Source: an uncultured Lachnospiraceae bacterium (GTDB lineage: Bacteria > Bacillota > Clostridia > Lachnospirales > Lachnospiraceae). From it: a stretch of DNA of 8,129 nt. Location of the stretch: the NCBI GenBank assembly GCA_946537585.1, contig CAMNFX010000052.1:1-8129 (forward strand), written 5' to 3'. The notes beneath the pieces are model-generated. The model had not been told where the DNA came from, did not search any database, and saw nothing but the letters and a program-made list of their open reading frames with translations. Of this stretch, positions 6,290 through 8,129 are shown in pieces. A program made the position numbers and the translations under genes. The first letter of the stretch is position 1. Each line of letters opens with the position of its first letter.

Positions 6290-7363
6290 ATGAGAAAATA
6301 TATCACAGTACTGATCGCGGCGGCTGCCGCTTTTGGCCTTGCGGCCTGCGGAGGCAAAAAGCCCGCGGAAACCGCTGCCGCACCGGCAGAAAGCCAGGCA
6401 TCGGAGAGTGCCTCGGAAAGCCCGGCTGCAGCATCTCAGGAAAACACGGAGCTTAAGGAGATCGATGTGGTCCTGGACTGGTACCCGAACGCAGTCCACA
6501 CTTTTTTATATGAAGCGGCAGATAAGGGATATTTCGCCGAGGAGGGCCTCAAGGTCAACATCATCAGCCCGGCGGAAAGTATCGATGCCCTGACCTTTGT
6601 GGCAGCAGGCAGAGCCCAGATCGGCCTCACCTATCCCGTGGATGTGGTGATGGCAGCGGCTAATGAGCACATGCCGGTCAAGGCGATCGGCGGCGTGGTG
6701 CAGGATGAGCTGAGCTGCATGGCCTCCCTGTCCGGTTCCGGCATCACGGCGGATATGTCTTCCCTGAAGGGGAAGAAGGTGGGACACAGCGGTCCTGCAG
6801 TAGAGGAGGCTGTGATCCGCACGATCATTGCCAACGCCGGCCTTTCAGAACAGGATGTAGAGGTGATCAATGTCGGCTTTGATCTGACGACTTCGCTTAC
6901 GACCGGCAGCACGGATATGGTCGTCGGCACCTTCATCAATGATGAGATCGTTACCATGAAAAACGCCGGATATGAGGTCGATGTCTGGAAGAACCAGGAT
7001 TACGGCGTTCCGCGCATGTACGGCCTGGTCCTTGCGGCAAATTCAAAGGCCTACGATGAGGATCCTGAGCTTTATAAGGCCTTCCTGCGCGCCTGCAAAA
7101 AAGGTTTTCAGGATATGAAAGCTGATGAGGATGAGTCGTTGAAGATCATCATGTCTGAAATGAATTCGGACGATAATCCGCTTGATGAAGCACAGCAGAA
7201 GGAAAGCTATGAGATCCTGATGCCGCTCATGGAGGAAGAGGGCAGACCCTTCCTCTCCATGCAGGAGGCAGACTGGCAGGATATCATCAGCTGGATGCAG
7301 GAGAACAGCCTGATCGAAGAGGCGCCTGCTCCTTCAGACGTCTATATTGTCCCGGAGGACTGA
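6290..7363 (+). CDS. thiY: Substrate-binding lipoprotein, NMT1/THI5 family, ThiY-like
   Basis: This 357-residue extracytoplasmic solute-binding protein belongs to the NMT1/THI5-like family, whose ThiY members bind formylaminopyrimidine or HMP-type thiamin precursors. The N-terminus is a lipoprotein signal peptide with the lipobox LAAC and Cys20 as the lipidated residue. An Ala/Ser/Glu-rich linker follows (about 21-54), a common membrane tether. The binding domain opens with VVLDWYPNAVHTFLYEA (60-76) and GYFAEEGL, the hallmark start of ThiY-like proteins. AESIDALTFVAAGRAQIG and a later LKGKKVGHSG segment fit the two-lobed fold. The cysteine motif of yeast THI5 synthases is absent, so this is a binding protein and not an HMP synthase. 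AGGAGG (6275-6280) lies 9 nt before the ATG, the strongest ribosome binding site in the operon, suiting a protein needed in excess over the permease. Confidence 0.9.
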   Translation: MRKYITVLIAAAAAFGLAACGGKKPAETAAAPAESQASESASESPAAASQENTELKEIDVVLDWYPNAVHTFLYEAADKGYFAEEGLKVNIISPAESIDALTFVAAGRAQIGLTYPVDVVMAAANEHMPVKAIGGVVQDELSCMASLSGSGITADMSSLKGKKVGHSGPAVEEAVIRTIIANAGLSEQDVEVINVGFDLTTSLTTGSTDMVVGTFINDEIVTMKNAGYEVDVWKNQDYGVPRMYGLVLAANSKAYDEDPELYKAFLRACKKGFQDMKADEDESLKIIMSEMNSDDNPLDEAQQKESYEILMPLMEEEGRPFLSMQEADWQDIISWMQENSLIEEAPAPSDVYIVPED

Positions 7364-7380
7364 ACAGCCAAAAGCAGAGG

Positions 7381-8129
7381 ATGAAAACGGCAGGAGCTTT
7401 AAAACAGAATACACCGGCGGTTTTCCTGGGGCTTATGCTGCTGATCCTGTGGCAGGCGGCGGCAGTGATCATCAACCGGGGACATATCCTTCCCGGACCC
7501 TGGCAGATCCTCGTACGGACCTGGGAGCTCCGAGAGACCCTGTTTCTGCATCATATGCCCTCCACACTGCTGACGATCCTTCTCGGATGGCTGATCTCTG
7601 TCAGCATCGGGATCGGGCTGGCGGTACTGATGCATGAAAACCGCTATGTCGAAGCGGCCCTGCATCAGGTGCTGATCATCACGCAGACGATCCCCGTGAT
7701 GTGCATCTCCCCGCTGTTTGTCCTGTGGCTCGGATACACCATGGGTGCCCGGCTGATCGCCGTCGTGCTGTCGACCTTTTTTGCCATCACGCTCAGTACC
7801 TATGACGGGCTCCGGAGCACAGACCCGGCAAAAAAAGAGCTGATGCAGACCCTTGGCGCCGGAAGGCTGCAGATCTTCCGCGAGCTGGAAGTTCCGCATG
7901 CGCTTCCCGGACTTTTCACAGCACTGAAAATGACGATGCCCTGGGCGGTCATTGATGCCGCAGTCGCCGAGTGGCTGGGAGCCACACAGGGGCTGGGCTA
8001 TTTTTCCAAACGCATGATCAGCAAGATGGACGGTGCGGCGGTCTTTGCTCCGCTTTTGATCTTAAGTGTCATAGCGCTTACAGGGCTTTGGCTGATCCGC
8101 GCGGCGGAAAGGCGCATCGTGTTCTACAG
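7381..8129 (+). CDS. Second ABC transporter permease, ThiX-like, 3' end off window
   Basis: An open frame from the ATG at 7381 reaches the right edge without a stop: 249 codons plus two bases. It is a second SsuC/TauC-type permease, clearly paralogous to the first. Shared stretches include TQTIPVMC (101-108), PLFVLWLGYT (111-120), the EAA-type loop around 150-176 ending in ALP, LFTALK (178-183) and AAVAEWLGA (193-201). The alignment with the first permease reaches almost its C-terminus, so only a few residues are probably missing. The protein begins directly with a short charged segment and a membrane helix at 12-31, with no extension. The start is somewhat uncertain, since AGAGG (7376-7380) abuts the ATG and GGAGG (7354-7358) is too far, but no better in-frame start is seen. 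It lies 17 bp after the binding protein gene and is likely in the same operon. Confidence 0.85.
   Translation, partial: MKTAGALKQNTPAVFLGLMLLILWQAAAVIINRGHILPGPWQILVRTWELRETLFLHHMPSTLLTILLGWLISVSIGIGLAVLMHENRYVEAALHQVLIITQTIPVMCISPLFVLWLGYTMGARLIAVVLSTFFAITLSTYDGLRSTDPAKKELMQTLGAGRLQIFRELEVPHALPGLFTALKMTMPWAVIDAAVAEWLGATQGLGYFSKRMISKMDGAAVFAPLLILSVIALTGLWLIRAAERRIVFY

Noticed and set aside
5766..6293. A 175-codon plus-strand frame inside the first permease and running into the start of the binding protein gene.
   Set aside because: It is out of frame with a well-supported permease, and the product is Gly/Arg/Asp-rich with no membrane segments or family motif.
6290..7363. Reading the THI5-family protein as an HMP synthase of the yeast THI5 type.
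   Set aside because: It has a lipoprotein signal peptide, lacks the cysteine-rich motif of yeast THI5, and sits among ABC transporter genes, so a binding protein is far more likely.

Overview
The window looks like a chromosomal stretch from a Gram-positive, anaerobic Clostridia-type bacterium (Bacillota, possibly Lachnospiraceae). The grounds are moderately high GC coding sequence, strong AGGAGG-type ribosome binding sites, a TPP riboswitch joined to an intrinsic terminator, a lipoprotein-type substrate-binding protein, and a nickel-dependent LarA-family racemase. The taxonomic placement is inference from these traits, not a database match. Two divergent operons share a regulatory region of about 450 bp.

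Left arm, minus strand (positions 2635 down to 105): a LarA-family 2-hydroxyacid racemase or epimerase is followed 14 bp later by a DUF4147/MOFRL glycerate 2-kinase. All the cofactor and catalytic residues I can recall for LarA are present. The pairing suggests that a hydroxyacid, possibly glycerate, is racemised or epimerised and then phosphorylated into glycolysis. The accessory genes for the nickel-pincer cofactor (larB, larC, larE) are not in the window.

Middle (2636-3087): on the plus strand there is a good sigma-A-type promoter, a strong hairpin at the predicted 5' end of the transcript, a TPP (THI-box) riboswitch, an intrinsic terminator, and a second hairpin before the first gene. A weaker promoter candidate faces left toward the racemase operon.

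Right arm, plus strand (3088 to the window edge): thiD, tenA (Cys-type thiaminase II), an ABC ATPase (ThiZ-like), a permease (ThiX-like), a NMT1/THI5-type lipoprotein binding protein (ThiY-like), and a second, paralogous permease that runs off the right edge just before its stop. The genes overlap or are closely spaced and form one riboswitch-controlled operon. Together they describe pyrimidine salvage for thiamin: import of an HMP-type or formylaminopyrimidine precursor, hydrolysis of the aminopyrimidine by TenA, and phosphorylation of HMP by ThiD. No de novo gene (thiC, thiG and so on) is present in the window.

The most unusual features are three. A palindrome-rich segment of about 130 bp (about 5388-5520) sits in frame at the 5' end of the first permease gene and looks like an inserted repeat element. 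The transporter has two different permease genes where the described ThiXYZ system has one. The LarA homologue is paired with a glycerate kinase.
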